Positions 9,219 through 19,129 are shown, counted from the stretch's first letter. The stretch: DNA of 64,000 bases from SIG565 sp045613385 (GCA_045613385.1 JAZLAW010000023.1:55541-119540), one strand, 5' to 3'. A program made the numbers and translations. The notes: generated by a model from the sequence alone, not told the origin.

Positions 9219-12200
9219 TCAATCCTTTCGGGAAGTTCGGGCTTTTCATTTACGGTATTAGCCTCTACAGTGCCGTTTTTAAGCCTGATTACCCTATCTG
9301 CTGCCGCTTCGACGGCAAAATTATTTGTGGAAATTATAACGGTTTTACCCGTTGATTTGCATATGTCACGCAAAATTCTGAACACCTTATTGCCTTCGGT
9401 GTAATCGAGTTTTGAAAACGGTTGGTCGCATATTATGAGCTCCGTATCCCTTATAAGCGCCCGGGCTATAGCCACCAACTGTCTCTCACCCAATGAAAGC
9501 TGGAATGGATACTTATCACACTTTTCTTTAAGACCTAAAGATTCCAGTGAAGACAAAACATTTTCGGTTATTTTAAAATTCTGTGTTAAGGTTACATTTT
9601 CGATAACCGTCATAGTATCAACAAGATTTGAATCTGAAAAGACAAAGGCAATCTTTTCTCTATAACAGGCTATTTCCTGTGCGCTCATTTCTCCCAGATT
9701 TTTATCCCCTATAGATACTCTGCCTGTGTGGAATTTTTCAAATCCTGCAAGTATATTAAGCAATGTTGTTTTGCCGCTACCATCAGGACCTGATACTACA
9801 ACAAACTCACCGCGCTCAATCGAAAATTCAGCAGAATTGACGGCACAAGCGGTATAATCTGCCGTATTATAATATTTACTTACATTTTCAACTTCTATAA
9901 ATGAATGTTCGCGTTCACGCAGACGTCCACCCAGTCGTGTAAATAAAAGTTGTTTTTCACTGGGCTTCGGTTTTTTGCCTTTACCGAAATGGAATTTAAC
10001 GGTGATTTCATTTTCACCTTGTGTAAGGAAATCACTTACATCAATTTCATACGGTGCAAACGAGAGTGTACCTACAGGTATGCCATTAACCTTAACGTCG
10101 GCATATATTGCGTTCAAATCCTTAAAGGATAATTTATAAATAGCGCTTTCTTTGGATTCGATATATACACTCTGGGTAAGTTCCATATCTCCATCAAAGA
10201 ACCAAAAGCCGCTTTCTCTTATTTTATAGGAATTTATGCTTTGCGGCATACTTACAACTGTGAAGCTATCCTTTGTCAAAATACCTTCATCAAGGTATGT
10301 GTACTGTTCATTATTTTTAAGCGCAAATTCACCGATAAGTTTGATTCCGCTAAATACATTTGGTAAGTTTTTGAGAATGCGGTTCAGATTTTCGGATGTA
10401 ACAATTATACTGTTTAATCCGCCTTTCAAATATTCTGTTATATCACAGCTGTTTGTATCTTCAGAAAGTGGATTACCGTTAATTTCATAAGACAAAAACT
10501 GCTGATTTGCGGTAATTAATTTTATACTGTTACAGTTTAATTCTTCGTTGACTAAAAAGTCAAATTTAAACTGCACGACACAATCCTTATCACGTGCCGC
10601 AATCACTTTGCAAATTTCAGATACTGATTCTTTCTTGTGCCAACGGCCGCGGCCCATACGCATTTCTGCAGTATTTATATAATACGAATTATCACTTGCA
10701 GATTTGATTTTAAACATATCTTCAAGCGGTAAAGCCTTATGATTTTTTCTTAAATTTTCATACGAAGCACCCTTAAGAATTCTGAAAACAGTGGAGCCGC
10801 CGTGCTCGAAATAATCAAGCGCAACAACACCGCGGCCCGTAATCTTGCCGATTTTATTCTGCAATATAGCCGCGCGTTCTGTCATATTAACAATATCAAA
10901 ATTAACTATATCATCGTGGGTAAAGAATGTAGCGGTTATGTTATCCTGAGTATTTCTTATATTGGACACAAAATACATAAGTCCCGAATTTTCAAGTCTG
11001 ATAATTCTCAAATCAACATTCTCATCACTAATAATCGGAATATAGGATGGGCAAAGTACCGACAAATCGTTATTTTTGATTTGTCTAATAACAGAGCGAA
11101 CCTTATCAATACGCTCACTCTTTACACCGTCAATCAAGTGCGGTTTTTCGCCGAGAGTATAAATTCTACCACCCTTATTTGCAAAATCAATAAGGAAATT
11201 TGCGGTGTTAAAGGATATCGTCGACATAGATGGCAAAACGAGTTTATCGTAACTCTTATCACCCACGCTTAAAATGGCGCCGTCACAAACTATTGTTTCG
11301 CCCAAAGCTTGTTCGTACCCTACATCAAATGGTATATTGCTATTGGACAACAGCGACATTTCTCTTTCGATTAAAGTATTATATTTGACAATTTCGGAAG
11401 TATTAATGGGCGTAAATGCCGCAAAAGAAGCAGACGCCGGATATAAAAACATAATATCGCTTACGCGGTTTCCCATAAACAATACCGAAATAAGTCGTTT
11501 GATATATTCGATTATCTGCCCGTATTTATGTTCTTCTACTTCAGCTAAAACGGGTGGTCTTTCAATACAAATGCGATTTATGTTATTAGCAAAGAAACGG
11601 TCAACCAGCCTTTTCAGTTCATTTAAAGTCATATCCAGAAAATCTTCATAAGATATGGTTGCTACTGTTTTTTGCTTATTTATATTTGTCAGCATCCCTG
11701 CCTTTTTCTTTATAAAATCACTCTCTGCTATTGATTTAGGACAGCGAAGAATAATTCTGTCAAAACGACTGGCAAAAGGCATAAGTGATACGTTGGGAAG
11801 AACCTGGGACACCGGGCTCATTACACAATTCATTTCACCGCAGAATTCCGCTCTGTTAGCATAGGTAAGATTTTTGAGTGGCATAAAGAAATTTTGCGCA
11901 ACCAACTCGTGCAACAAGGTAAAATATCTTGATTTAAAACGAGTGCTGCCCTTTGCTTCAACAAAGAGCAAGGCCAATTTCTCGTTTATCGGCTCACGGT
12001 ATTTTTGCTCATATTCATTTTTTATTGTTTTAGACCAGAGAATCTGAGAAGGAAAAATACTGTTATTGACAACTACATATCTGAAAGATGCACCATCACG
12101 GATGGCTTCATCCAGGAAACTTTGCACCGCATTTTTGCCAGTAAAGTTTATGTAATCGGATAACACTTCATAATATACGATATATGCGCCTTTTACGACT

Positions 12201-12466
12201 TTTTTAAGGGTGATTAAGTTACCGTCATCAACCATATAACAACCAAGTATATTGTCGGGTAGTCGGGTTAAATCGGTTACAACCTTAAAGCGCAAAACCT
12301 TTGCTGCGTAAAGATTATTAGCCTTATTAACACTACAGGCCTTATTATAATCTATTACGAGAGATTCTTCACTTTTTATACTCTTGGCAATGAAACGGTC
12401 GGCATCCATTTCATTGAGCGCCTCCGCATTTTTTGACAGTGTTTTGAAGAAATCGTATTTTTCCAT
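9212..12466 (-). CDS. GH106/GH2-like glycosidase region fused to a degenerate ABC ATPase domain
   Basis: This 1084-residue continuous frame joins two normally unrelated protein types. Residues 1 to about 560 resemble the barrel and beta-galactosidase-trimerization-like region of GH106-type rhamnosidases (for example VSDIMFLYP, LVLPSM and GGRIYTLGEKP). About 560-850 look like two GH2-type sugar-binding sandwiches ending with NEITVKFHFGKGK. Residues 854-1084 are a LolD/MacB-like ABC ATPase. Walker A is intact (GPDGSGKT, 893-900). The Q-loop Gln is Ser (944), the signature is LSLGE (990-994), the Walker B Glu is Gln (ICDQP, Q1015) and the H-loop His is Asn (STNN, 1048). No signal peptide or membrane segment is visible, so it should be cytoplasmic. 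The start is the ATG at 12466 behind GGAGAT. It is coupled to the FtsX permease downstream. Function unknown; the glycosidase assignment is by fold-level resemblance only and its catalytic residues were not identified. Confidence 0.75.
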   Translation of the reverse strand: MEKYDFFKTLSKNAEALNEMDADRFIAKSIKSEESLVIDYNKACSVNKANNLYAAKVLRFKVVTDLTRLPDNILGCYMVDDGNLITLKKVVKGAYIVYYEVLSDYINFTGKNAVQSFLDEAIRDGASFRYVVVNNSIFPSQILWSKTIKNEYEQKYREPINEKLALLFVEAKGSTRFKSRYFTLLHELVAQNFFMPLKNLTYANRAEFCGEMNCVMSPVSQVLPNVSLMPFASRFDRIILRCPKSIAESDFIKKKAGMLTNINKQKTVATISYEDFLDMTLNELKRLVDRFFANNINRICIERPPVLAEVEEHKYGQIIEYIKRLISVLFMGNRVSDIMFLYPASASFAAFTPINTSEIVKYNTLIEREMSLLSNSNIPFDVGYEQALGETIVCDGAILSVGDKSYDKLVLPSMSTISFNTANFLIDFANKGGRIYTLGEKPHLIDGVKSERIDKVRSVIRQIKNNDLSVLCPSYIPIISDENVDLRIIRLENSGLMYFVSNIRNTQDNITATFFTHDDIVNFDIVNMTERAAILQNKIGKITGRGVVALDYFEHGGSTVFRILKGASYENLRKNHKALPLEDMFKIKSASDNSYYINTAEMRMGRGRWHKKESVSEICKVIAARDKDCVVQFKFDFLVNEELNCNSIKLITANQQFLSYEINGNPLSEDTNSCDITEYLKGGLNSIIVTSENLNRILKNLPNVFSGIKLIGEFALKNNEQYTYLDEGILTKDSFTVVSMPQSINSYKIRESGFWFFDGDMELTQSVYIESKESAIYKLSFKDLNAIYADVKVNGIPVGTLSFAPYEIDVSDFLTQGENEITVKFHFGKGKKPKPSEKQLLFTRLGGRLREREHSFIEVENVSKYYNTADYTACAVNSAEFSIERGEFVVVSGPDGSGKTTLLNILAGFEKFHTGRVSIGDKNLGEMSAQEIACYREKIAFVFSDSNLVDTMTVIENVTLTQNFKITENVLSSLESLGLKEKCDKYPFQLSLGERQLVAIARALIRDTELIICDQPFSKLDYTEGNKVFRILRDICKSTGKTVIISTNNFAVEAAADRVIRLKNGTVEANTVNEKPELPERIEW

Positions 12467-12504
12467 AATTATCTCCATTTCGCAAATTGTATATATACCC
12501 TTTT

Positions 12505-12533
12505 ATTATATTATATAACATATAAAAACACAA
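12505..12533 (-). promoter_or_regulatory. Probable promoter of the glycosidase-ABC/permease operon
   Basis: Read on the minus strand: TTGTGT (12528-12533), a 17-base spacer and TATAAT (12505-12510), about 40 bases before the start codon. The -35 box is imperfect and the region is very AT-rich. Confidence 0.5.
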
Positions 12534-12570
12534 TAAAAATCGTGGTAAAAATATCCTTATATTAAATAAA

Positions 12571-12602
12571 AAAGCAGTTGTTTTACCAAAACAACCGCTT
12601 TT
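12571..12602 (-). terminator. Terminator of the MacB-like ABC gene
   Basis: The stem is AAAGCAGTTGTTTT against AAAACAACCGCTTT with a small loop. The A-rich flank on the plus strand becomes a T run on the minus strand. It lies just after the stop at 12610. Confidence 0.7.
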
Positions 12603-12609
12603 TTTATAA

Positions 12610-15246
12610 TCATTCTGTTCTGAGTGCTACTACGGGGTCTTTTTTAGATGCTATACTTGCCGGGAATAACCCTGCCACCAAGGTTAATACTACACTGATT
12701 ATTACAAGTATAAATGCCGCAGCCGCGGGAAGTGTTGCTTCGGCAGTAATGTTTGCAACACTTTGTATAATCGCATTTATTGGTATTATGAGCAGAAGCG
12801 TTGCGCCTATACCTATAACACCTGCCGTAAAGCCGACAATAATTGTCTCGGCATTAAATACGCGCGAAATATCCTTTTTGGATGCACCGACTGCACGTAG
12901 AATTCCAATTTCTTTAGTGCGCTCCAAAACAGAAATATAGGTTATTATACCTATCATTATCGACGATACAACCAGTGAAATTGCAACAAATGCAATCAAA
13001 ATATAGCTTATTGCGTTAATAATTGTCGTAACCGATGACATCATAATACCAATATAATCGGTATAGGTAATCTTATCGGCATCCGTGGCTTTTTCATTGT
13101 ATTTATCAATAATTCCGGCAATGCTATCTTTAGATTCAAAATCTTTTGGATAAATATTTATAATCGAGGGGCGGGATAAATCTGAAACGCCCATTATATC
13201 AAGATTACCTTCGAGTGTAGCATCAGATGTTTTGAAAAGAACTTTTGCCAGAATTTCCACCATTTTAGTTTCGGATGTACCGGCAGCGGTCATCTGGGAA
13301 ATGTATCCGCTGATAGCCATTTGTTCATTCTGTGGCAATGTTGCAATTTTGGCCTGTATATCGGCCATTGTATACTCTTTATCTTCTTCGGTTGCAAAGG
13401 GCATAAGCGTAAAAACATCAATATCGTTTTTTTCTTTTTGTTCCTTTACAATATCACTTTCATTAACCTTGTTTATAAGATGTTCGCTCAGAGCTGATGT
13501 ATAACCTATTGTTCCGCCGACAGTCGAAGTCTTCATACCTTTCTTTGGACGGATAATACCAACAACCTTAATTTCTTCGGCATTATCAACCGTTTTAATC
13601 ATATAAAGTTCATCATCGCTCTTATCAACCCAAACACCGTTTTCTTTTTCAAAATAGTCGGTATTGGCGAGTAATTTAAAACGAAGTGATAAGATTTCAT
13701 CATAAGTAAACTCTTCCACTTCAGATTTTTGGAATTCCTTATCGGACTGTTCTCCGCTTTGCATCTCCGACAATATTTCTTTTAACTGCTCATCATCCTT
13801 CATACCGAGAGCATATAAGGTATAATCTGTAATCTCATTGTTTTGAGTTATGATTAAAACAACTTCGTTATGATTTTCGGGTAATTTACCTTTTACGATA
13901 TCGTACTGTGTTTCGAGAAGTTTATTGTCCCCTACAAGTTCCTTCCACACATCCATATTAGTCATCTGTTGCATAGCAGCGCCACCGGCTACAGGAGTAT
14001 TGGTTCCCATACCGATATTTTCAAAAACCTTGCTCGGATTGACCTGATAAACACCATCCGTTGTATCGGCTTTATAGATATTCATCTGCGTTGAATAACC
14101 GTATTTAATATCTGTAATGTAGTCTTTAATTTCACTGTCTTCGCTTTCTAAGAACACCTTTAGTTTTTCAAGGTTGTTCTTTGTAAGGCCTGAATTCATT
14201 GCGCCCATCATATCGGTCATAATGTTGTTGGAATAAATTTTGTCAAGGTTATGCTCGGATAAATTTTCTTTGGAATCCATCATTGAGAGCATCATACTCG
14301 ACATATCCACGGCCGCTTCTTCGATTGTAAGCGGATAATTTGACAATGTATCTTCTTCGACCTTATCTATATACAGTTGTATACCGTTTGAAATTGAGAG
14401 AATAAGTGCAATACCAATTATACCGATACTTCCCGCAAAGGCCGTCATAAAGGTACGGGCCTTTTTTGTCATAAGATTATTGAAACTAAGTGTAAGTGCG
14501 GTAAAGAACGACATAGATTTTGATTTTATCTTCTTTTTAGCCTTTTTTTGTTCTATCAGGGTATCGCTTTCGTAAGGATTGCTGTCACTTATAACCTCGC
14601 CATCGAGCAGTTTTATTATACGGTTTGAATATCTACTTGCAAGTTCGGGGTTGTGGGTAACCATAATAACTAATTTTTCTTCGGCTATTTCCTTTAAAAT
14701 CTCCATAACCTGAATGCTTGTGGCCGAATCGAGTGCGCCTGTCGGCTCATCCGCTAAAAGTATATCGGGGTTGTTCACAAGCGCTCTGGCGATAGCGACA
14801 CGTTGCATCTGTCCGCCCGACAGTTGATTTGGTTTTTTGCTCAACTGGTCACCGAGACCGACCTTTTCCAAGGCTTCCTTAGCCCTTTTGCGCCTTTCCT
14901 TTTTAGAAACACCCGAAAGCGTGAGCGCTAATTCGACGTTTGATAGTACGCTTTGATGCGGGATAAGATTATAACTCTGGAACACAAAACCTACTGAATG
15001 ATTGCGGTAAATATCCCAATCCCTGTCCTTATAATACTTTGTGGGTCTGCCATTTATAATAAGGTCGCCCGATGTATATTTATCAAGTCCCCCTATAATA
15101 TTTAGAAGTGTGGTTTTTCCGCAGCCAGACTGACCGAGTATCGACACGAACTCACTTTTTCTAAAGTCGATACTAATGCCTTTAAGTGCTTCGACCTTGC
15201 CGCCGCCAACAATATAATCTTTCTTTATTTCTCTTAACCGTAACAC
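12610..15246 (-). CDS. MacB-like fused ABC transporter (ATPase plus FtsX permease)
   Basis: This 878-residue protein carries an N-terminal ATPase (about 1-225) and an FtsX-type permease in one chain. The ATPase is fully canonical: Walker A GQSGCGKT (38-45), Q-loop FVFQ (87-90), LSGGQ (142-146), ADEP Walker B and H198. One membrane segment at about 262-285 leads into a large extracellular domain, and three segments close the C-terminus, ending LRTE. Such proteins dimerise and use mechanotransmission to expel peptides, lipoproteins or antibiotics. The substrate is unknown. Its intact motifs contrast with the altered ones in the neighbouring fused ATPase. It has its own extended -10 promoter upstream (TATAAT at 15280-15285 on the minus strand, preceded by TGG). 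Confidence 0.9.
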   Translation of the reverse strand: MLRLREIKKDYIVGGGKVEALKGISIDFRKSEFVSILGQSGCGKTTLLNIIGGLDKYTSGDLIINGRPTKYYKDRDWDIYRNHSVGFVFQSYNLIPHQSVLSNVELALTLSGVSKKERRKRAKEALEKVGLGDQLSKKPNQLSGGQMQRVAIARALVNNPDILLADEPTGALDSATSIQVMEILKEIAEEKLVIMVTHNPELASRYSNRIIKLLDGEVISDSNPYESDTLIEQKKAKKKIKSKSMSFFTALTLSFNNLMTKKARTFMTAFAGSIGIIGIALILSISNGIQLYIDKVEEDTLSNYPLTIEEAAVDMSSMMLSMMDSKENLSEHNLDKIYSNNIMTDMMGAMNSGLTKNNLEKLKVFLESEDSEIKDYITDIKYGYSTQMNIYKADTTDGVYQVNPSKVFENIGMGTNTPVAGGAAMQQMTNMDVWKELVGDNKLLETQYDIVKGKLPENHNEVVLIITQNNEITDYTLYALGMKDDEQLKEILSEMQSGEQSDKEFQKSEVEEFTYDEILSLRFKLLANTDYFEKENGVWVDKSDDELYMIKTVDNAEEIKVVGIIRPKKGMKTSTVGGTIGYTSALSEHLINKVNESDIVKEQKEKNDIDVFTLMPFATEEDKEYTMADIQAKIATLPQNEQMAISGYISQMTAAGTSETKMVEILAKVLFKTSDATLEGNLDIMGVSDLSRPSIINIYPKDFESKDSIAGIIDKYNEKATDADKITYTDYIGIMMSSVTTIINAISYILIAFVAISLVVSSIMIGIITYISVLERTKEIGILRAVGASKKDISRVFNAETIIVGFTAGVIGIGATLLLIIPINAIIQSVANITAEATLPAAAAFILVIISVVLTLVAGLFPASIASKKDPVVALRTE

Positions 15247-15349
15247 TATAAAACCTCTTTTACATATTTTTACATTTATATTATACCAATACTTTATGAA
15301 TAAATAAAGAACAATGGAAAAATTTATTTAAATATTAAAGGAAATGTGG

Positions 15350-15355
15350 TATAAT
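15350..15355 (+). promoter_or_regulatory. Extended -10 promoter for ligA
   Basis: TGGTATAAT gives an extended -10 element (TATAAT at 15350-15355) with no clear -35. The ribosome binding site GGAG is at 15373-15376, before the ATG at 15384. Confidence 0.6.
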
Positions 15356-15383
15356 GTTAGTATACTGAAATTGGAGTGCGAAA

Positions 15384-17375
15384 ATGGACAAAATAAGTCG
15401 TATAAAAGAATTAGTTGAATTTCTTAATATTTGTTGCGACCAATACTATAACGGTGACAACCCGACATTATCAGATGCGCAGTATGATGCCCTTTTTGAT
15501 GAACTGACTTTACTTGAACAGGAAACAGGCCTTATTCTTGCTAATTCCCCTACCCAACGTGTCGGATATGAAGTAATGAGCGTTCTTACTAAGGTGCACC
15601 ACGATATTCCGCTTTTAAGTCTTGCCAAGACGAAAGACGTTGGTGATGTCTACGATATGGCAAAAATTAACGATGGCTATTTAGGTCTTAAAATGGATGG
15701 ACTTACGGTTAAAATAACCTATGAAGACGGGAAAATCGTATCGGCTGCCACACGTGGTGACGGCGATGAAGGCGAAGATATTACACACAACGCCAAGGTT
15801 TTTGTAAACGTCCCAAAAAGCATTCCTTACGGTGATAAACTCGTTATAACGGGCGAAGCTTTTATTACCGTCGCCGATTTTGAGCGAATAAATGAAAGCT
15901 TTGATACTGATGAAGACAAATACTCAACCCCGCGAAACTTAGCGGCAGGTTCGGTCAGACAACTCGACTCTTCCATTTGTGCCGCACGGCAAGTTTCCTT
16001 TATGCCGTTTAATGTGCTTGAAGGTTTTTCGGATATAAACAGCAAACTTGAAAGAATAAAAAAATTAGGTGAATTCGGTTTCGCCGTTTTGCCGCATTTT
16101 ACCCTGACAAAAGACGATACCGCCGACTCGACAAAGGAAAAGATTTACTCGCTAAAAAATACTGCAGCAAAACTCGGTTTCCCGATAGATGGTGTTGTTT
16201 TTTCGTATGATGATATTGATTTTTCGCGCACTCTTGGCAGAACTTCACACCACTTCAGAGATGGTATAGCATTTAAATTCGGTGACCCACATTTCGATAC
16301 AACTCTGCGTGATATTGTATGGAATATATCCCGTACAGGTCAGTTGACACCTATTGCCGAATTTGATACGGTCGAAATTGACAACACAAATGTTGAACGT
16401 GCCAGTCTTCATAACATTACTTTTATAGAAAATCTGAAACTTTGTATAGGTGACAAAATTTCGGTTTCCAAAAGAAATATGATAATTCCGCACGTAGAAG
16501 CCAACATTTCGGCAGAAAGTGAAAACCGTGAAAAATATTCGTTAGAAATACCAAAAATCTGCCCTGTCTGTAAAGAGCCTACCGCAATTAAAACCACACT
16601 TAACGGGGATACCCCGGTTCGTGTGCTTTATTGTCAGAACTCCGACTGTGCCGGTAGACAAATTAAAAAATTTACCCATTTTGTGAGTAAGGCTGCCCTT
16701 AATATTGACGGACTCAGCGAAGCCACACTTATAAAGTTTATAAATCTTGGTTGGATTAACGATTTAACCGATATTTTCTCACTCAGTGAGCATCGCGAAG
16801 GAATTGTCAATATGGAAGGCTTTGGCGAAAAATCATACAACAATTTAATAGAAGCGATTGATAATGCCAAAAACACAAATCTTTCTAATTTACTCGTAGC
16901 CGTTAATATTCCGCTTCTTGGCAAGAGTGCCGCAAAGGTTATAGAAGATTTGGTTTCGGGTGGTATTGCCGAATTTTTATCTCTTATAGACACAAATTAT
17001 GATTTTTCTCAGATCGATGGTTTTGGCGAAATTATTAACACCGAAATTTACCATTGGTTTAACCAACATAAAAACCGCGAAGAATTCGAAAAATTAATCT
17101 CTATTCTAAATATTAAAGAAACCGAGAAAAAAGATATAGACCGCGACAATATGTTCTTTGGTAAAACAGTTGTAATTACAGGTAAGTTTTCCGCGCTAAA
17201 CCGCGATGACCTTACCGAAAAATTAGAAAACTTGGGCGCTAAAGTGACGGGGTCTGTATCCCGCAAAACCGATTATCTGCTTTGCGGTGAAGATGCCGGA
17301 AGCAAAAAAGCCAAGGCGACAGACCTTGGCATACAGATACTATCAGAAGAAGAATTATCAGAAATACTGAAATAA
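15384..17375 (+). CDS. ligA: NAD-dependent DNA ligase
   Basis: This enzyme seals nicks in replication and repair using NAD as the adenylate donor. The domain order is standard over 663 residues. An N-terminal Ia domain carries YYNGDNPTLSDAQYD, and the adenylation domain has the nucleophilic Lys103 in KMDG. These are followed by an OB fold, a four-Cys zinc finger (CPVC and CQNSDC, about 393-425), helix-hairpin-helix repeats and a C-terminal BRCT domain (about 587-663). All key residues are visible. Transcribed alone from an extended -10 promoter. A terminator follows. Confidence 0.96.
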   Translation: MDKISRIKELVEFLNICCDQYYNGDNPTLSDAQYDALFDELTLLEQETGLILANSPTQRVGYEVMSVLTKVHHDIPLLSLAKTKDVGDVYDMAKINDGYLGLKMDGLTVKITYEDGKIVSAATRGDGDEGEDITHNAKVFVNVPKSIPYGDKLVITGEAFITVADFERINESFDTDEDKYSTPRNLAAGSVRQLDSSICAARQVSFMPFNVLEGFSDINSKLERIKKLGEFGFAVLPHFTLTKDDTADSTKEKIYSLKNTAAKLGFPIDGVVFSYDDIDFSRTLGRTSHHFRDGIAFKFGDPHFDTTLRDIVWNISRTGQLTPIAEFDTVEIDNTNVERASLHNITFIENLKLCIGDKISVSKRNMIIPHVEANISAESENREKYSLEIPKICPVCKEPTAIKTTLNGDTPVRVLYCQNSDCAGRQIKKFTHFVSKAALNIDGLSEATLIKFINLGWINDLTDIFSLSEHREGIVNMEGFGEKSYNNLIEAIDNAKNTNLSNLLVAVNIPLLGKSAAKVIEDLVSGGIAEFLSLIDTNYDFSQIDGFGEIINTEIYHWFNQHKNREEFEKLISILNIKETEKKDIDRDNMFFGKTVVITGKFSALNRDDLTEKLENLGAKVTGSVSRKTDYLLCGEDAGSKKAKATDLGIQILSEEELSEILK

Positions 17376-17377
17376 AA

Positions 17378-17402
17378 AACGGACTCTTTCGAGTCCGTTT
17401 TT
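17378..17402. terminator. Bidirectional terminator between ligA and the flavoprotein gene
   Basis: The stem AAACGGACTC/GAGTCCGTTT has a 4-base TTTC loop (approximate), with A and T runs on either side. It is suited to ending both convergent genes. Confidence 0.85.
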
Positions 17403-17403
17403 A

Positions 17404-18783
17404 TTATTCTTCAATACCGTAAATACGGTCGGCAACATAAAGCCCCATAGCGCCGCTTTGAGAAAGTCCACGGGTAATACCGCTACCGTCACCTATTAAA
17501 TACATACCATCCATAATTTCAAAATTGCCGTTATGTACAGGCTTTATTGAATAATATTTATTTTCACATCCATAAAGCAACGTATCATCGTTGGCACATC
17601 CTGGGGCAACCTTATCGAGCGCATATATTGTTTCGATAATATTAGTAAGCGCACGGTAAGGCATTACTATAGATAAATCTCCCGCGAAAGCCTTGAGTGT
17701 CGGGGTTACGCTATTTGCAGATAACCTGTGTTCATTTGTTCTGCGCCCCCTTATCAAATCACCGAAACGCTGAACAATAATGTTTCCTTCACCCGCAAAA
17801 TTCATATTTCTTGCAATATTTATCGCATATTCGGTCGGCTTTGTAAAGTCACCTGCAAAATGAATGGACGAAAGAATCGCAAAGTTACAGTTATCACTCT
17901 TCTTCTCGGGTTGTGCAAAGGAATGACCGTTTGCAGTAATTACACCTTGGTTGTTTTCAGCAGATACAAGACCACCCTGATTAAAGCAAAACATACGTGT
18001 TCTGTCTTCAAAGGTCTTTGTTCTGTAAAGAATCTTGGGCTCATAAATTTTGCTTGAAAACTCACGCCAGATAGAGTCCTTCATTTCAACACGAACACCG
18101 ATATCTACCGAGTTTGCATCAATTCTAATATCAAACTTATTGCAAATACCAGATACAAAATCTGCGCCGCCGCGACCTGTTGCAATGATAATGTTTTTAG
18201 CATCAATAACACTCTCAATACCTTTTTTTGATATTTTGATGCTATAACCATTATCGTTTTTATCGACATCAAGACACTCGGTTAAATCGGTAAGTTCTAC
18301 ACCGTTTTCCCCTAACCACTCTATGAGTTTCATCATAGTGCTATAGTTTTTATCGGTACCTAAATGCCTTACATTCATATCCAGAAGTCTTAAATTATTC
18401 TGCAAACATTTAAGTTTTAATTCTTCGTTTGATTTATAAAGTTCAGGATAGTCATCTGAAAAACCGCGCAGAATATCATCAACCTGATTAATATACTTCA
18501 TAGCCGTATATTCGCCAAGTTCTTCACCCATAGTACCGCCGTATGCCGTACCTAAATTGAATTTACCGTCCGAGAAAGCACCTGCCCCTGCATATCCGCT
18601 GGTGATACTGCAGATTTTACAGTGTGTACACTTTTTGTTGTGCCCTGCAGGGCAATTACGTTTATCAAGCGTAAAGCCTTTTTCAATTATGATAATTTTA
18701 GAGTCTGCCGAATTCTGTTTTGCACGGTAAGCCGCCATAAGACCGCCTATACCGCCGCCAATGATAGCAATATCGTAAACCAT
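17404..18783 (-). CDS. FAD-dependent dehydrogenase (COG2509-like)
   Basis: This is a flavoprotein oxidoreductase of 459 residues with an N-terminal dinucleotide fold (DIAIIGGGIGGLMAA) and a second flavin motif near the C-terminus (YLIGDGSGITRGLSQSGAMG). A Cys-rich segment follows the first fold (CPAGHNKKCTHCKIC). This layout is typical of the uncharacterised COG2509 dehydrogenases related to the geranylgeranyl-reductase group. The physiological substrate is unknown. The start is the ATG at 18783, with AAGGAG eight bases ahead; an upstream in-frame start would read through the rpmB terminator hairpin. Convergent with ligA. Confidence 0.85.
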   Translation of the reverse strand: MVYDIAIIGGGIGGLMAAYRAKQNSADSKIIIIEKGFTLDKRNCPAGHNKKCTHCKICSITSGYAGAGAFSDGKFNLGTAYGGTMGEELGEYTAMKYINQVDDILRGFSDDYPELYKSNEELKLKCLQNNLRLLDMNVRHLGTDKNYSTMMKLIEWLGENGVELTDLTECLDVDKNDNGYSIKISKKGIESVIDAKNIIIATGRGGADFVSGICNKFDIRIDANSVDIGVRVEMKDSIWREFSSKIYEPKILYRTKTFEDRTRMFCFNQGGLVSAENNQGVITANGHSFAQPEKKSDNCNFAILSSIHFAGDFTKPTEYAINIARNMNFAGEGNIIVQRFGDLIRGRRTNEHRLSANSVTPTLKAFAGDLSIVMPYRALTNIIETIYALDKVAPGCANDDTLLYGCENKYYSIKPVHNGNFEIMDGMYLIGDGSGITRGLSQSGAMGLYVADRIYGIEE

Positions 18784-18817
18784 AAAACTACTCCTTAAAA
18801 GAATTAATCCCGAAATA

Positions 18818-18847
18818 AAGCGGTGTGTACAATAGGACACACCGCTT
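18818..18847 (-). terminator. Terminator after rpmB
   Basis: A perfect 10-bp stem (AAGCGGTGTG with CACACCGCTT) lies between rpmB and the flavoprotein gene. The following minus-strand tract is only moderately T-rich. Confidence 0.65.
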
Positions 18848-18876
18848 CTAACAGTTATTTAATATTGGGCCGTTAC

Positions 18877-19065
18877 TTAGATAGCACGGGTAACTTTGCC
18901 TGAACGTAAACAACGGGTGCAGGCATTTACACGACACGGTGTACCGTTGATAATAGCCTTAACCCTTTTAACATTAGGCTGCCAAGTTCTGTTAGAACGT
19001 CTGTGTGAGTGCGAAACCTTAATTCCGAATGAAATTTGTTTGTTGCAGATATCACATTTTGCCAT
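18877..19065 (-). CDS. rpmB: Ribosomal protein L28 (zinc-ribbon form)
   Basis: This 62-residue large-subunit protein begins MAKCDICNKQISFG and has two CxxC pairs (CDIC, CTRC), so it is the zinc-binding (C+) form. I moved the start to 19065, where AAAGGAGGTG lies at good spacing; the upstream ATG codons precede that site. Single-gene transcript from a minus-strand promoter (TTGCTT-17-TATTAT). Confidence 0.96.
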   Translation of the reverse strand: MAKCDICNKQISFGIKVSHSHRRSNRTWQPNVKRVKAIINGTPCRVNACTRCLRSGKVTRAI

Positions 19066-19100
19066 AGTCTGCACCTCCTTTAGTAGCATTAGCACAAGAT

Positions 19101-19129
19101 ATAATAACAGAAATCAAGCAAAAAAGCAA
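19101..19129 (-). promoter_or_regulatory. Promoter of rpmB
   Basis: Minus strand: TTGCTT (19124-19129), 17-base spacer, TATTAT (19101-19106), about 35 bases before the start codon. Confidence 0.6.
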
